From assembly GCF_017744695.1 (NCBI RefSeq), contig NZ_JAGIAS010000013.1, positions 45,176 to 109,175 on the forward strand: 64,000 bases of DNA, in the 5' to 3' direction. Of this stretch, positions 53,816 to 63,708 are shown piece after piece (positions within the stretch are counted from its first letter, which is position 1; each line of letters starts with the position of its first letter). A model generated the notes under the pieces. The model was not told where the DNA came from. It did no database searches and was given only the letters and a program-made list of their open reading frames with translations. The DNA comes from Dyadobacter sp. (GTDB taxonomy: Bacteria > Bacteroidota > Bacteroidia > Cytophagales > Spirosomataceae). A program made the position numbers and the translations under genes.

Positions 53816-55579
53816 CTAATGCCCCATTACCCGCTGCACATCGCTCACAGAAATCGCGTCAGCATCATTTCCGAAGTTCTTCCGGATATAGGTCAACACC
53901 TGGGCCATTTCCTCGGCTTTAAGGAAATCATGCTTTGGCATGAGATCATTATAAGGTTTTCCTGCCACCTGAATAGGGCCTTCCAGCCCTTTGGCAACCA
54001 CTTCTATCAGTCGCTTCTTATTACCCGTCACCCATTCCGACCCGGCGAGTGGCGGAAACCGGCTGCCGTCGCCCAGCCCGTTGCGCTGGTGGCATGGCGT
54101 ACAATAGGTGTTGTAAATGCGCTGACCAAGCTCCTTGGTTTTGATATCGAGGTTGTCGGCTATTTCGTCGGGTGTGCGGATGTGCGCGAGTTGCTTATGT
54201 TGCGCCATCGATGCAAGCTGGTTCGTGCCAAAGCTCTTTTTATCCCATTTAAACATGATACGCCACACCTTACCCTTGCGCGAATCAGTGATATAAAGCG
54301 ACCCTTCCGGCCCCTCGGCGAGTCCCATAGGCCTGAATTTCGCATCGCTCACATTGATAATAGGGTCAACTCCCGCGAAGCCGTCCGCGAACACCTCCCA
54401 ATCGCCCGAAGGCTTACCATTGCGAAATGGCACGAAACACACAAAATAACCCGCCTGAGGATAAGGAGCCCGATTGGTGGACCCGTGAAAGGCAATAAAT
54501 GCCCCGTTTTTATACCGCTCAGGAAACTGGCTCCCCTGGTAGAAGAGTACATCGTTGGGTGCCCAATGCCCCGGAAACCCAATAAGCGGTTTTTGATATT
54601 TTGCCCCCTCTCCCTCCTTTTTACCATCACCGCCATATTCCGGATTGAGCATTTTTTTGCCTTTCATCTGGTCGTAATAATAGTACGGCCAGCCCACGTT
54701 GGTTCCCTGGGTTACTTTTACAAACTCTTCGGCAGGAAGCACCGCACTCTGCCAGGCAGTGAACAACTCGGGGAACAGGCGGTGAAGGTTGTCGCGGCCA
54801 TGAACGACTGCGTAAAGGCTTTTATCGGATGGGTTCCAGCGCATGCCTACAATGCTTCGTAAGCCGGTGGCATACAGCGAACCGTCGGCCTGGGTCTGGT
54901 TCAGCTTGTCGGCACTGAACTTCCATATTCCACCATGCTTTTCAAGATCCGGACACGGGTTTATACCGGGACTCCCCGGTTTCCCGCCGGGCGAATTCAC
55001 CATATCCTGGCAGGCATCCGAAGGTGCACCGAACGGTACGTACATATTACCCCGATCGTCAAAAGCCATCGGTTTAGTGATATGCCAATGAGCTCCATGC
55101 TCGTGATCGTCCTGAAGGATCAGCTCGGTTTTTTCATCGGGCAGAAGTTGCCCCGGAATGAGTTTGCTCCGATAAACCGCGAGGGAGGAACTGTAATAGA
55201 GGTAGCCATTTCGTATGGTGATACCATTGGCCAGGCTGCTATGGTCCTGATAATTGCCAAAGTTGCGTATAATATCGGCCTTCCCATCGCCATTCGTATC
55301 CCTGAGCGCTACCGTTCCGCCGCCCTGGCCTTTACCAAAATAGCGGAGTTTAATATAAATATCGCCATTGCCGTTCACCGCAATATGCCGGGCCAGGCCA
55401 GTACTGTCCGCAACGACGAGCGTCTCGAAACCGTCGGGCGTTGTGAGCCCGCCATTGTCGGGATCGCCGGGAGGAAGCTTATCCTCTTGCAAATAAGTAG
55501 CGCCTGTCAAAGCAAGTGTAATGAATATAAGACTGAGGTACGTACCCGGCCTTTTGAATTTGATGAGACTAAAATGCAT
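53816..55579 (-). CDS. PQQ-type sugar dehydrogenase fused to cytochrome c
   Basis: 587 residues from the ATG at 55579, which begins a signal (LSLIFITLALTGATYL); the in-frame upstream extension overlaps the amidohydrolase gene. Beta-propeller domain about 35-460: RHIAVNGNGDIYI, DTNGDGKADI, HEHGAHWHITKPMAFDDRGNMY, TGLRSIVGMRWNP, GTNVGWPYYYYDQ, MGLAEGPEGSLYITD. C-terminal cytochrome c domain 485-587 with heme motif YCTPCHQRNG and a Met ligand region around NDLMPKHDFL. It would oxidise a sugar or alcohol in the periplasm and pass electrons to the fused heme. The start lies 11 bases after the first amidohydrolase stop. Confidence 0.88.
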   Translation of the reverse strand: MHFSLIKFKRPGTYLSLIFITLALTGATYLQEDKLPPGDPDNGGLTTPDGFETLVVADSTGLARHIAVNGNGDIYIKLRYFGKGQGGGTVALRDTNGDGKADIIRNFGNYQDHSSLANGITIRNGYLYYSSSLAVYRSKLIPGQLLPDEKTELILQDDHEHGAHWHITKPMAFDDRGNMYVPFGAPSDACQDMVNSPGGKPGSPGINPCPDLEKHGGIWKFSADKLNQTQADGSLYATGLRSIVGMRWNPSDKSLYAVVHGRDNLHRLFPELFTAWQSAVLPAEEFVKVTQGTNVGWPYYYYDQMKGKKMLNPEYGGDGKKEGEGAKYQKPLIGFPGHWAPNDVLFYQGSQFPERYKNGAFIAFHGSTNRAPYPQAGYFVCFVPFRNGKPSGDWEVFADGFAGVDPIINVSDAKFRPMGLAEGPEGSLYITDSRKGKVWRIMFKWDKKSFGTNQLASMAQHKQLAHIRTPDEIADNLDIKTKELGQRIYNTYCTPCHQRNGLGDGSRFPPLAGSEWVTGNKKRLIEVVAKGLEGPIQVAGKPYNDLMPKHDFLKAEEMAQVLTYIRKNFGNDADAISVSDVQRVMGH

Positions 55580-55590
55580 GATGGGTTCAG

Positions 55591-56838
55591 TTAAAATCCT
55601 TGTTTCTTTGCAGCCAGGCCATTCAGGTCCCAAACGACCTTGCCCTGACGGATCGTCAGCTCGACTTCCAGCTTGCGGTTGCCCCGGATGCTGTTACCGG
55701 CGGAATCCATAAATCCGAAATCGCCTTCCCGTAACCGGAACAATACAATATCGGCGGGATTTTCTTGCCTAAGATTCCCCAGTTCGGGGTGCCGAATAGC
55801 TTTTGCGGTGCCCCAGGTTGCTATTTCTACCACCTGTTCCAAAGAAAAGCCCATTGCTATGAATTTCGACATGACATTGGCCATATCCTTCATAGCCGAG
55901 TTCATGCTGAAACGGTGCAAATCGGTACCGAAGGAGTTCGGATAAAAACCTTGCTTCACCGCCGGTACTGCCTGATCGAACCAAAAACCGGCACCTCCGT
56001 GACCGAGATCAAACAGTATTCCCTTTTTCCGTGCTTCTAGAACGAACGGACGCACTTGTCCATTTTCACCGACTACCGGCATACGCTCCTTGATATGCTC
56101 GAAGGTATGGGTAATGATGTCGCCCGGCCTCATCCTGGCCAGCTGATCTTCCAGGGAATATTCAGGCAAATGACATTCTACAAAAAGCGGCTTACCGGCC
56201 TGCCTGGCCGCATTCAGGGCGTTATCAAATGGCGTCCATTCTTTGCCATTGTAATGCCCGATTTTCACGCCCGCGATAATGTCGGGATGCCGCCTTATGA
56301 GCGCGACGGCAGAATCGGCATCCATGTCCGACAAATCCTGCTCATGCGCCGCACCGGTCATTCCGCGGCCTGAAATATTCAGAAATGCGAGAATACGCGT
56401 TTTAGATTGATCGATCACCTGTTTCTTGAATGTCGGAAAGCTACGCCAGCCCGAAGTACCCGCATCCACGACCGTGGTTACCCCCGAGCGGAACGTGAAG
56501 TCATCAGGCGAGACGCTGTTGATGCCGTCGGCAAATTGTCCGGCCGCCGTGCCCACAAAGACGTGCGTGTGCGGGTCGATAAAACCCGGACTGAGGTAGA
56601 ACCCTTCTGCATGAATCACCTGTGCAGCTGTTTCAGTAATAGCAGGAGCAACCTTCGCGATTTTACCCTGATTGATCGCTACGTCCATTTTGCCATTTCT
56701 CGAATTGGCGGGATCGATTACCTGCGCACCCTTGATTACGAGCTCATAAGTTTGCGCAAAAACCCCTTGCGATAGCATCCACGCGAGGCAGAATCCAATC
56801 CCGCTCGCATTACGGACTTTGGAGATTATCCTTTTCAT
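55591..56838 (-). CDS. Exported amidohydrolase/deacetylase-family metallohydrolase
   Basis: A 415-residue amidohydrolase-superfamily enzyme with a signal peptide (FCLAWMLSQGVFAQ). Metal motifs: GFIDPHTHVFVG, carboxylated-Lys region GVKIGHYNG, VECHLPEY, and Asp near SFGTDLHRFS. It resembles the group with Atu3266-type N-acyl or acetyl-ester deacetylases, so substrate class is a guess. It ends 11 bases before the dehydrogenase start and follows a closely related but broken copy, so it arose by tandem duplication. Probable operon with the PQQ enzyme. Confidence 0.85.
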   Translation of the reverse strand: MKRIISKVRNASGIGFCLAWMLSQGVFAQTYELVIKGAQVIDPANSRNGKMDVAINQGKIAKVAPAITETAAQVIHAEGFYLSPGFIDPHTHVFVGTAAGQFADGINSVSPDDFTFRSGVTTVVDAGTSGWRSFPTFKKQVIDQSKTRILAFLNISGRGMTGAAHEQDLSDMDADSAVALIRRHPDIIAGVKIGHYNGKEWTPFDNALNAARQAGKPLFVECHLPEYSLEDQLARMRPGDIITHTFEHIKERMPVVGENGQVRPFVLEARKKGILFDLGHGGAGFWFDQAVPAVKQGFYPNSFGTDLHRFSMNSAMKDMANVMSKFIAMGFSLEQVVEIATWGTAKAIRHPELGNLRQENPADIVLFRLREGDFGFMDSAGNSIRGNRKLEVELTIRQGKVVWDLNGLAAKKQGF

Positions 56839-56843
56839 ACCGC

Positions 56844-58134
56844 TTACTTGCCTTGTATTTCAGACTCCCAAGGGGCGGAGGCAATGCCATTTAAATCCCA
56901 CACAACCTTGCCCGCACGAAGCGTCAGTTCGGCTTCGAGCTTCTTATCCCCTTTCATTTTCAGTCTGCGGGCATCGATGAACCCAAAGTCTCCCCTACGT
57001 ACGCTAAAAACTGTGACGTCGGCTTCCGAACCGACGCTCAAACTCCCCAATTCCGGGCGTTTGATCACCTGTGCGGGGTTCCAGGTAACCCGCAATATCG
57101 CTTCGGATAATGGCACGCCCATATTGAGAAACTTCGAAATGACATTGTCAAGGCCTTTCATGCCACCATTCATACTGTCGGTATGCAAGTCGGTGCTGAT
57201 CACATTAGCCAGAAACCCCTGCTTAATGGAGGGGATCGCCTGTCGCCATGCAAATGCACCTCCGCCATGGCCTACATCGAACACCAGGCCTTTTTTCTGC
57301 ATTTCAAGTACGAAAGGCTTCACTTTTCCTTGCTCATCCACAACCGTTTCGCGGTCGTTGGGCCCGTGCGCGTACGTATGCGTGAAAATATCGCCGGGCC
57401 TCAGGTACTCCCGGAAAAGTTTTTCGATCGACAATGGTGGCCGATGCTCCCCGAAATCGACCATTACCGGTACTTCGGCGAGTTTCCCGGCCTCAACGGC
57501 GCGTTGTACCTGGCTGTAATCGCCCCAGTAATGTGCAGATTTGATACCTACAATGATACCCGGATACAGCCTCTTGATCATATTGGCCACCATTTGCGGG
57601 TTCATGTCACTTAGGTCCTGCTCTTCATACCGACTCGCCATACCTGTGCCGACGATGTTCAGAAAAGCCAAAACACGGGTTTGTGCACGATCGATGGTTT
57701 GTGCCTTGAACAACTTGAAATTGCGCCACCCGGACGATCCTGCGTCTACCACCGTTGACACCCGTACGAAATGTAAAACCATCGGGTGCGACGCTTGTGG
57801 CGGCGTTGGCGATGTAAGCCTCCGGCGTTACACCATTGAAAACGTGCACATGCATGTCGATAAAGCCCGGCGCCACGTACATCCCTCCGGCTTCTATCAC
57901 CTTTTTAGCATTGGAAGAAGGGATGGCAGTCGCTACCTGGACAACCTTACCTCCGGTAATAGCTACATCCATTACGCCGTCAACGCGATTTTTAGGATCG
58001 ATTACATGACCACCTTTGATCAGCAGGTCGACAGATTGACAATAAGATATCCCGGACAAAAGGGGAATGAGCAGCCACGCGGCGGGAAACCGGATACGCA
58101 CTTTACGTAGCCGGAGCGATTTGAAAAGTTTCAT
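56844..58134 (-). pseudogene. Second amidohydrolase copy, frameshifted
   Basis: A gene from ATG at 58134 encodes a signal peptide and the opening VDLLIKGGHVIDPKN, APGFIDMHVHVFNG and DGFTFRTGV, then shifts frame near 57757-57763. The remainder continues in another frame: STVVDAGSSGWRNFKLFKAQ, IVGIKSAHYWG, MVDFGEHRPPL, THTYAHG, STDLHTDSMNGG, to the stop at 56844. The sequence GGTGTCA at the break fits loss of one GT/TG unit from GGTGTGTCA. All other active-site motifs are preserved, so the break is recent, a sequencing error, or phase-variable. Confidence 0.85.
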
Positions 58135-59055
58135 GAGAGGTTCAGGATAGTTAGACACTCATAAAAAAGCATTCAGCCGCAATAATATAGTCACTCATTT
58201 CGAAAAAACTGAAAACAACCAACTATAATATCGTACACATCAACTATTACCAACGAATCTTCACATTCGTGACTACCTAGCCGAAGACTAGCTCCATGCC
58301 AGTCGGCTATTCCAGAAAAAACGACATATTTCCCTCCGAGAGGCATGTTACTTTTAAAAGAACAATTTTGAATATTCATTTTTGATAAAATTTATTCATC
58401 TCAATATCAATCACTTACAAAGTTGTAGAGATATTTTTATTTTGAAATTGAAATCTTATCCTTTAAACTTGTTGTAGATTTTATTTTACATGTGAGAAAC
58501 ACCAAGTAAAATAACGTCTACATATTGCTAGTGGAATTCCAATTTGAATGGAAGCTCTGTCTGGATAGTAACTCACTCAACGTTAAAAGACATGATGGAA
58601 AATCCTTACCAACGGCATTCGCCACGAGGCAATGTACCACCCCATCCGGGGTGCCTCTATCCGGGGCAATTTCACAATCCTACCCTGTATTTTAAGTATT
58701 CAATTTCACGGACTTCCGTTTCGGGAAAGTCCCGCCAACTTCCTCTTACTGATAATTGCGAAAATTCCTTTGGGAATGTGGCAAAGGCACGTGTAGTCCT
58801 GATCATGCTTTATAACCAAATGGGTTGTAAAATGGCCTGACAGGGAACATATAGGAGTATCCGTTCGCTCATGCAGCTTGCCTTGTAAGGCAATGCCCGG
58901 CATTATTGTGCGATTGGGATACCAGACTGTTTACACCCGGTAATCAGCCGACGTTTGGTCAGGCCTCGACAGGCCCGCTGACCCGGGAAGGTATTGTACT
59001 TATTGAACCAATTTAATAATCCGCCGAATATCCTTTTTCACTAAATCTAACTCGT
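58135..59055. other. Long intergenic region with clustered palindromes
   Basis: About 920 bases without a supported gene. 58135-58520 is AT-rich and should carry the promoter of the amidohydrolase operon. A 98-codon frame at 58544-58840 looks accidental. 58870-58990 is GC-richer and packed with palindromes: TTGCCTTGTAAGGCAA (58878-58893), AATGC-CCG-GCATT (58892-58904), and GGTCAGGCCT-CGAC-AGGCCCGCTGACC (58957-58983). The cluster could be a small RNA or the leader of the downstream gene. Confidence 0.5.
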
Positions 59056-60090
59056 ATGAAAACACGTACTCTGAGATTACTCACCGTTCTGATGTTCCTC
59101 ACATTCTTCCTTTTTGAATGTAAGGACAAAGAAGCGGATTCACTCGAACCAGCCAATACCGAGCTTTCCAGCCAATTGGACAAGCTGGAAATGGCCCCTA
59201 CCACACTTGAAGAAACACCGGACATCAAACTTGTGCCCGGAAAAGTGGAAGCCTCGGCTAAAACACAGGAATTAAACAAGTCGCTTGGAACAGTTACGGC
59301 CAGCAACATTCCTGCAAGCGTTTCAAAAGCAGCCGAAGAAGTATCCGCTTCACTTTCGCAGGCTGATATCAAGGCACTGAATGAAGTTTCACCGGCACAG
59401 GCCTCCAAATCAGTACTCAATTCTGAGCAGGTTCGTGCTATCCTGAGCAAGGCATCCACCGACGCGAAACTCCAAAGCTACCTGTCGTTGATCACAGCGG
59501 CCAAGGTAGAAGGGCTTCTTGACGGTAAAAGAACCGGCTCAGTAACCGAAGGTTCTACTACCAGCCCGGCAATCGAGGCAGGTAACACTGACGACTGTAT
59601 CGCCCGTGCGAACGAGAAGTTCGAAAAAACCAAGGAGCGCCTGGATGACAGCAAAGCGAAAGATCTGGGAAAGATCAATGACAACTATGCCAAAGACCTG
59701 GAACGCATCCAGAAGAACCTTGAAAAATGCACAGGCGAAAACAACGCTGCGTATTTCGAAGCACTTCGCCAGGCTGGCATTAAGGTTGCAAACGACGCAC
59801 TGGCAGCATTGGAAAAAGTAAAACCATTCCTGCGCCCTGGCCAGTACGAATACCTCAAAGCACTCATCAATGTCCAGTTACTCGATTATCTGGACAAAGT
59901 GAACCAGCTGGAAGCAGCAAAAACTGCTACTTGTACTGAAATCGCGGAAAAAGCGAAAGCACGTGCAGAGGAAACCAAAAACTCAAACACTGCCCGCGTA
60001 GAAGCTAACTACAACGATGCTCTTGCCAAGGCGATCGAGTTGAGAAATAAAATGATCGAAAACTGCCACAACCAGGGCGGCGGTAAATAA
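59056..60090 (+). CDS. Exported coiled-coil protein partnered with a YjbH-like barrel
   Basis: A 344-residue protein with an N-terminal hydrophobic segment ending in FFLFEC, a lipobox-like site giving a possible lipoprotein. After a low-complexity Ala/Ser/Thr region it has long charged helices rich in Lys, Glu and Ala (AIEAGNTDDCIARANEKFEK onwards, and AKARAEETKNSNTARVEANY). Four Cys residues outside the signal occur near ends of helices. No family is recognised. Its stop lies 11 bases before the YjbH-like gene, so the two form an operon; it may be a periplasmic or surface partner of the barrel. Confidence 0.75.
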   Translation: MKTRTLRLLTVLMFLTFFLFECKDKEADSLEPANTELSSQLDKLEMAPTTLEETPDIKLVPGKVEASAKTQELNKSLGTVTASNIPASVSKAAEEVSASLSQADIKALNEVSPAQASKSVLNSEQVRAILSKASTDAKLQSYLSLITAAKVEGLLDGKRTGSVTEGSTTSPAIEAGNTDDCIARANEKFEKTKERLDDSKAKDLGKINDNYAKDLERIQKNLEKCTGENNAAYFEALRQAGIKVANDALAALEKVKPFLRPGQYEYLKALINVQLLDYLDKVNQLEAAKTATCTEIAEKAKARAEETKNSNTARVEANYNDALAKAIELRNKMIENCHNQGGGK

Positions 60091-60101
60091 CGATACGGCG
60101 G

Positions 60102-61991
60102 ATGATTCAATTTGTTAGAGGCAGAAGGGGGAATGTATTGTTTCCCTTTCTGCTTGCTCTATGTATGGGCTTTCAGGTACACGCACAAACGAATATTTCG
60201 GGTAAGCCAGGACTGATCTACATTCCATCAGCCCGGCAAACCGACGACGCGACTTTTCAGTTTGGCTATCATTTCAATCCGATCCGCTACGGGTTCAGGT
60301 TCAACCGCAAAAATTCGGAGGGAATCTATTTCGCCAATGTGACATTGCTGCCCAGGTTGGAGATCAACGTAAACCTGCTGCGGATCAATCACGAGATAAA
60401 ACGGGGACAGAAAGGCATTGGCGACCGCCAGCTCGACATCAAGTACGTCCTTTTTAAAGAAACAGCTAAACGCCCCGCCGTTGCAGTGATCGTTTCCGCT
60501 CCGTTCGGGATCGACAACTCCTTATCCACCAATGCGCTCGTAGCGAGTAAAACGCTCCGCCTCGGTAACGGGTTTTATGCAGACGTTACGGCAGGATTCG
60601 GCAGCCCTATTTCCGTTCAGCGCGACGAATCGGAAAAAAGCAACTACAACATTTTCGAAAGTCTCGAGATCATCAAGAAAAAAGATCTCGCCTACCGTTA
60701 CCTGTCGGGACCGTTCGGAGGTTTCAACCTGCGGTTCGACAACAAAGCAGGTTTCATGGCCGAGTGGGATAGCCAGCACTTCAATGCGGGTCTTTACGCC
60801 ACCCTTTTCAAACGCTGGACTGTTCAGGCCGGTGTACTGAACTTCGACCAAATCACTTTTGGGACTTCCTATGCGGTGAACATGCTTCCGCTCCCCAGGA
60901 GGTTACGCGCATATCAGGCGGCGGCTCACGCCAAGCCGGCCAAACCGACACCGCTTTCTGAAAAAGAAAGATTACTCAACAATTTTGAAAATCTGGCCGT
61001 CGATTCGACGTCAGGAAAAGTAACCTACGAGCAGCGTCTTTATCGTAATCCGTACATTGGGATGCTCGAAATAGAACACGCATTACCAGACTCGGGCAGC
61101 AGGGAATTTGTACCGATGTTCCAGGGCATGCCCATTGGGGCTTATAAAATGGATAAGCGGATCAGTTACCGCCAACTTGCCAAAGACGAAATGCCCCGCC
61201 CAGGCTTTTTGCTTCCTAAATACAAGCTGGATTTCTGGCTTCAACCGGTATTTGCAGCCAATTTCGGCTATCGGGAAAAAACACTGCAAAGTAACACCAG
61301 CCTTTTACTCCAAACCCAGTTTTACCTTTGGAAAGGATTAGCCTTGAATGCCGGTGTACTGTTCCCGATTACCAACGACATGGACAACCGCCCGAAGATC
61401 ATCCGTCCGGCCCCCATTTTCCTAAATCAATTCCTGGCATTCGGTAAGCATTTTGTCAGCGCGTCGGCAGGTTATTTTTACAATGATCAATACGGCGCAA
61501 ATATCCAATACCGCCATCACGATCTCTCTGGCCCATGGTCATTCGGACTGGAAGGTGGTCTTACCGGACTTTACTACTATACCAGAAGCGGGATCTACTA
61601 CGAAAAGATGAGCAACCTGCTACTCATTGCCGATGCCGCTTACCGGCTTTCCAGACCGGATGTGACATTGAAATTGTCAGGAGGAAGATATCTTGCCGGC
61701 GATGAAGGAGCCCGGTTTGATCTTATACGCCAGTTTACAAATGCCGAAATTGGTTTGTATCTCATGAAAACCCAAAACGGAACAACCGCTGGTTTCAATT
61801 TTGCGGTCCCTATTCCACCTGGTAAGATCGCTCAGGGTAAGAGAATCAGGTTCCGGACCACCGATGAGTTCCGCTGGGAATACAGCTACACCCGCGGGTT
61901 CAGGATTGGCGAGCGCTACCGCACAGGTTACCAGCTCGATCAGAAGTTACGGCAATACCACACCGATTATCTCAACAGACAAAGACCATAA
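60102..61991 (+). CDS. YjbH-like outer-membrane beta-barrel protein
   Basis: 629 residues with signal peptide (FPFLLALCMGFQVHAQ). It starts with the YjbH-family opening TNISGKPGLIYIPSARQTDDATFQFG, then alternating strands (RLEINVNLLRINHEIKRGQ, GIGDRQLDIKYVLFKE, GLALNAGVLFPI) typical of a large barrel. YjbH-type proteins are tied to exopolysaccharide export in enterics, where they stand beside YjbE-G; no such genes are here. The first 80 codons resemble the family more than the rest. The pair with the coiled-coil gene is unusual. A hairpin terminator follows. Confidence 0.65.
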   Translation: MIQFVRGRRGNVLFPFLLALCMGFQVHAQTNISGKPGLIYIPSARQTDDATFQFGYHFNPIRYGFRFNRKNSEGIYFANVTLLPRLEINVNLLRINHEIKRGQKGIGDRQLDIKYVLFKETAKRPAVAVIVSAPFGIDNSLSTNALVASKTLRLGNGFYADVTAGFGSPISVQRDESEKSNYNIFESLEIIKKKDLAYRYLSGPFGGFNLRFDNKAGFMAEWDSQHFNAGLYATLFKRWTVQAGVLNFDQITFGTSYAVNMLPLPRRLRAYQAAAHAKPAKPTPLSEKERLLNNFENLAVDSTSGKVTYEQRLYRNPYIGMLEIEHALPDSGSREFVPMFQGMPIGAYKMDKRISYRQLAKDEMPRPGFLLPKYKLDFWLQPVFAANFGYREKTLQSNTSLLLQTQFYLWKGLALNAGVLFPITNDMDNRPKIIRPAPIFLNQFLAFGKHFVSASAGYFYNDQYGANIQYRHHDLSGPWSFGLEGGLTGLYYYTRSGIYYEKMSNLLLIADAAYRLSRPDVTLKLSGGRYLAGDEGARFDLIRQFTNAEIGLYLMKTQNGTTAGFNFAVPIPPGKIAQGKRIRFRTTDEFRWEYSYTRGFRIGERYRTGYQLDQKLRQYHTDYLNRQRP

Positions 61992-61994
61992 TGC

Positions 61995-62040
61995 AATTGC
62001 CCAGTGAAACCATAAAACAGTTTCACAGGGCAATTTACTT
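61995..62040. terminator. Terminator after the YjbH-like gene
   Basis: AATTGCCC-A-GTGAAAC pairs with GTTTCAC-A-GGGCAATT around a 9-base loop and runs into T residues. It separates the convergent barrel and lipoprotein genes and can serve both. Confidence 0.8.
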
Positions 62041-62049
62041 TTGAAGATG

Positions 62050-62472
62050 CTATCGTTCGAACGTGAAGCTCTTAATATCTCCATATGCAACCGATCCGTC
62101 AGAAAGTAATGCATATGCACGATAAAAAAAGAAATACTTGCCTTGGAAAGCATTTCCGGTGTAGACGAAATTATTAATACCCAAAGTAATCGGCTGATCA
62201 AACTGCATCCTGGCACCATGCTCGATCCGCGGCGTGTAGTCCGTATCATTTTCCGCCCGGAAAAAACTCAGATGCAAAATACCATATTCTGTGACCGGCA
62301 GATCGCCCAGCGAATCGACCTGTACTTTGAACCGCATTTTAAAGTCGTCGGTGTACTCGAATGCGGGTGTACTAAGCTTTATTTTCTTAGGGACGACATG
62401 ATCCTGTAAGGAACATGCATTCAGACCTACCAGAAAGCAAAGCGCTAAAAATGTTCGTAAATGGCCTTTCAT
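62050..62472 (-). CDS. Small lipoprotein with beta-sandwich domain
   Basis: A 140-residue protein with lipobox LALCFLVGLNAC. The rest is beta-rich (FKMRFKVQVDSLGDLPVTEYGIL, NNFVYTGNAFQGKYFFFYRAYALLSDGSVAYGDIKSF), like the fibronectin-type repeats of Bacteroidota lipoproteins. No specific family or function is recognised. It converges on the barrel gene. Confidence 0.7.
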   Translation of the reverse strand: MKGHLRTFLALCFLVGLNACSLQDHVVPKKIKLSTPAFEYTDDFKMRFKVQVDSLGDLPVTEYGILHLSFFRAENDTDYTPRIEHGARMQFDQPITLGINNFVYTGNAFQGKYFFFYRAYALLSDGSVAYGDIKSFTFER

Positions 62473-62546
62473 GACATCTTTTTGCTAATGATAAATAGTT
62501 TCCTCTATCATCACAGACCGAAGTGCCTACCAAACCGCTGCCTGTA

Positions 62547-63434
62547 TCATGCTAACTTCTCCTTAAAAAAGTCGATCGTGCGCTTCCAGGCAAGTTCAGC
62601 TGCTGCCTTGTCGAAACGGGGAGTCGTGTCGTTATGAAAACCGTGATTTACTCCAGGATAAATGAATGCCGTATATTCCTTATGGTTTTCCTTCAATGCC
62701 TTCTCATACGCAGGCCAGCCTTCGTTCACACGCGTATCCAATGCTGCATAATGCAACAACAGCGGCGCTTTGATTTTGGGAACATCCTCAATAGCCGGTT
62801 GGCCACCGTAAAAAGGCACCGAGGCCGCGAGGTCGGGAATTCGCACAGCCATCATGTTGGCAATGCCACCTCCGAAACAGAATCCCACCACACCTACTTT
62901 TCCATTACAGTCCTTGTGATTTTTCAGATACTCATAAGCTGCAATAAAATCTTCCTGCATTTCATTCCGGTCGCGTTTGCTTTGCAATTCACGACCAGCA
63001 TCGTCGTTCCCGGGATACCCTCCCAAAGGCGAGAGTGCATCCGGCGCAATCGAAATAAACCCAGCCAACGCAGCCCTGCGCGCGACGTCTTCAATGTGCG
63101 GGTTCAATCCCCGGTTTTCATGTACCACCACAATCCCTCCCAGTTTTCCCCTGGCATCCGCAGGTTTGGACAACAAAGCCTTGATCGTCTTTCCGCCCTT
63201 AGGTGAATCATAATTCACATAATCCGATTGCAAGCGCGGATCGCCTACCTGAACTTGAATTTGTCCCTTGTAATCGGGCATCAGGAAACTCATCAGCGAA
63301 GCAACCGTGACACCGCCTACGGCATAGGCCGACAAACTCTGCACAAAATTGCGGCGATCGATACGGTTATGCGCATAATCGTCATAAAGATCGAATACCT
63401 CCTGTTTGATATCTTCTTTTCTGAGCTGGGACAT
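62547..63434 (-). CDS. Dienelactone hydrolase family protein, probably Tat-exported
   Basis: 295 residues. Residues 26-55 form a twin-arginine-like signal (DRRNFVQSLSAYAVGG). The alpha/beta hydrolase core has VVVHENRGLNPHIEDVARR, the nucleophile Cys in GVVGFCFGGGIANMM, Asp in LLHYAALDTRV and His in PGVNHGFHND. Such enzymes hydrolyse dienelactones or other lactones and esters. No catabolic partners are nearby. It is monocistronic, starting at the ATG at 63434. Confidence 0.88.
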   Translation of the reverse strand: MSQLRKEDIKQEVFDLYDDYAHNRIDRRNFVQSLSAYAVGGVTVASLMSFLMPDYKGQIQVQVGDPRLQSDYVNYDSPKGGKTIKALLSKPADARGKLGGIVVVHENRGLNPHIEDVARRAALAGFISIAPDALSPLGGYPGNDDAGRELQSKRDRNEMQEDFIAAYEYLKNHKDCNGKVGVVGFCFGGGIANMMAVRIPDLAASVPFYGGQPAIEDVPKIKAPLLLHYAALDTRVNEGWPAYEKALKENHKEYTAFIYPGVNHGFHNDTTPRFDKAAAELAWKRTIDFFKEKLA

Positions 63435-63662
63435 GGATGAAACGGGATTGTTGTGTTATGTCAAAGTTTAATATAGATAAAATTTGGTCGGTTTTCCTGA
63501 CACCTACCCACCGGTCAGTTAAAATAGCTTAACATAAACAATCTTGACAGGCGTTATAAACGTCAAAAGCCCATCATTCAGGTTGACTTTTTCATTGTTT
63601 TCCTAAATGAGCTGATGATTTTGGTTGGCAACACAGTATAAAGATAGTACACCCCGTAAATA

Positions 63663-63691
63663 CAAAAAACATCCCTTCTGAGGATGCTTTT
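63663..63691 (-). terminator. Intrinsic terminator downstream of the 5S-like sequence
   Basis: On the minus strand AAAAGCATCC-TCAGAA-GGGATGTTTTTT forms a stem with a six-base T tract. It lies 18 bases past the end of the 5S-like sequence, where an rRNA operon terminator belongs. Confidence 0.75.
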
Positions 63692-63708
63692 GTTGATTTG
63701 AATAATTG

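Noticed and set aside
58544..58840. A 98-codon frame in the large intergenic gap
   Set aside because: Mixed composition with no domain, no promoter-like box and no neighbour on that strand; probably chance.
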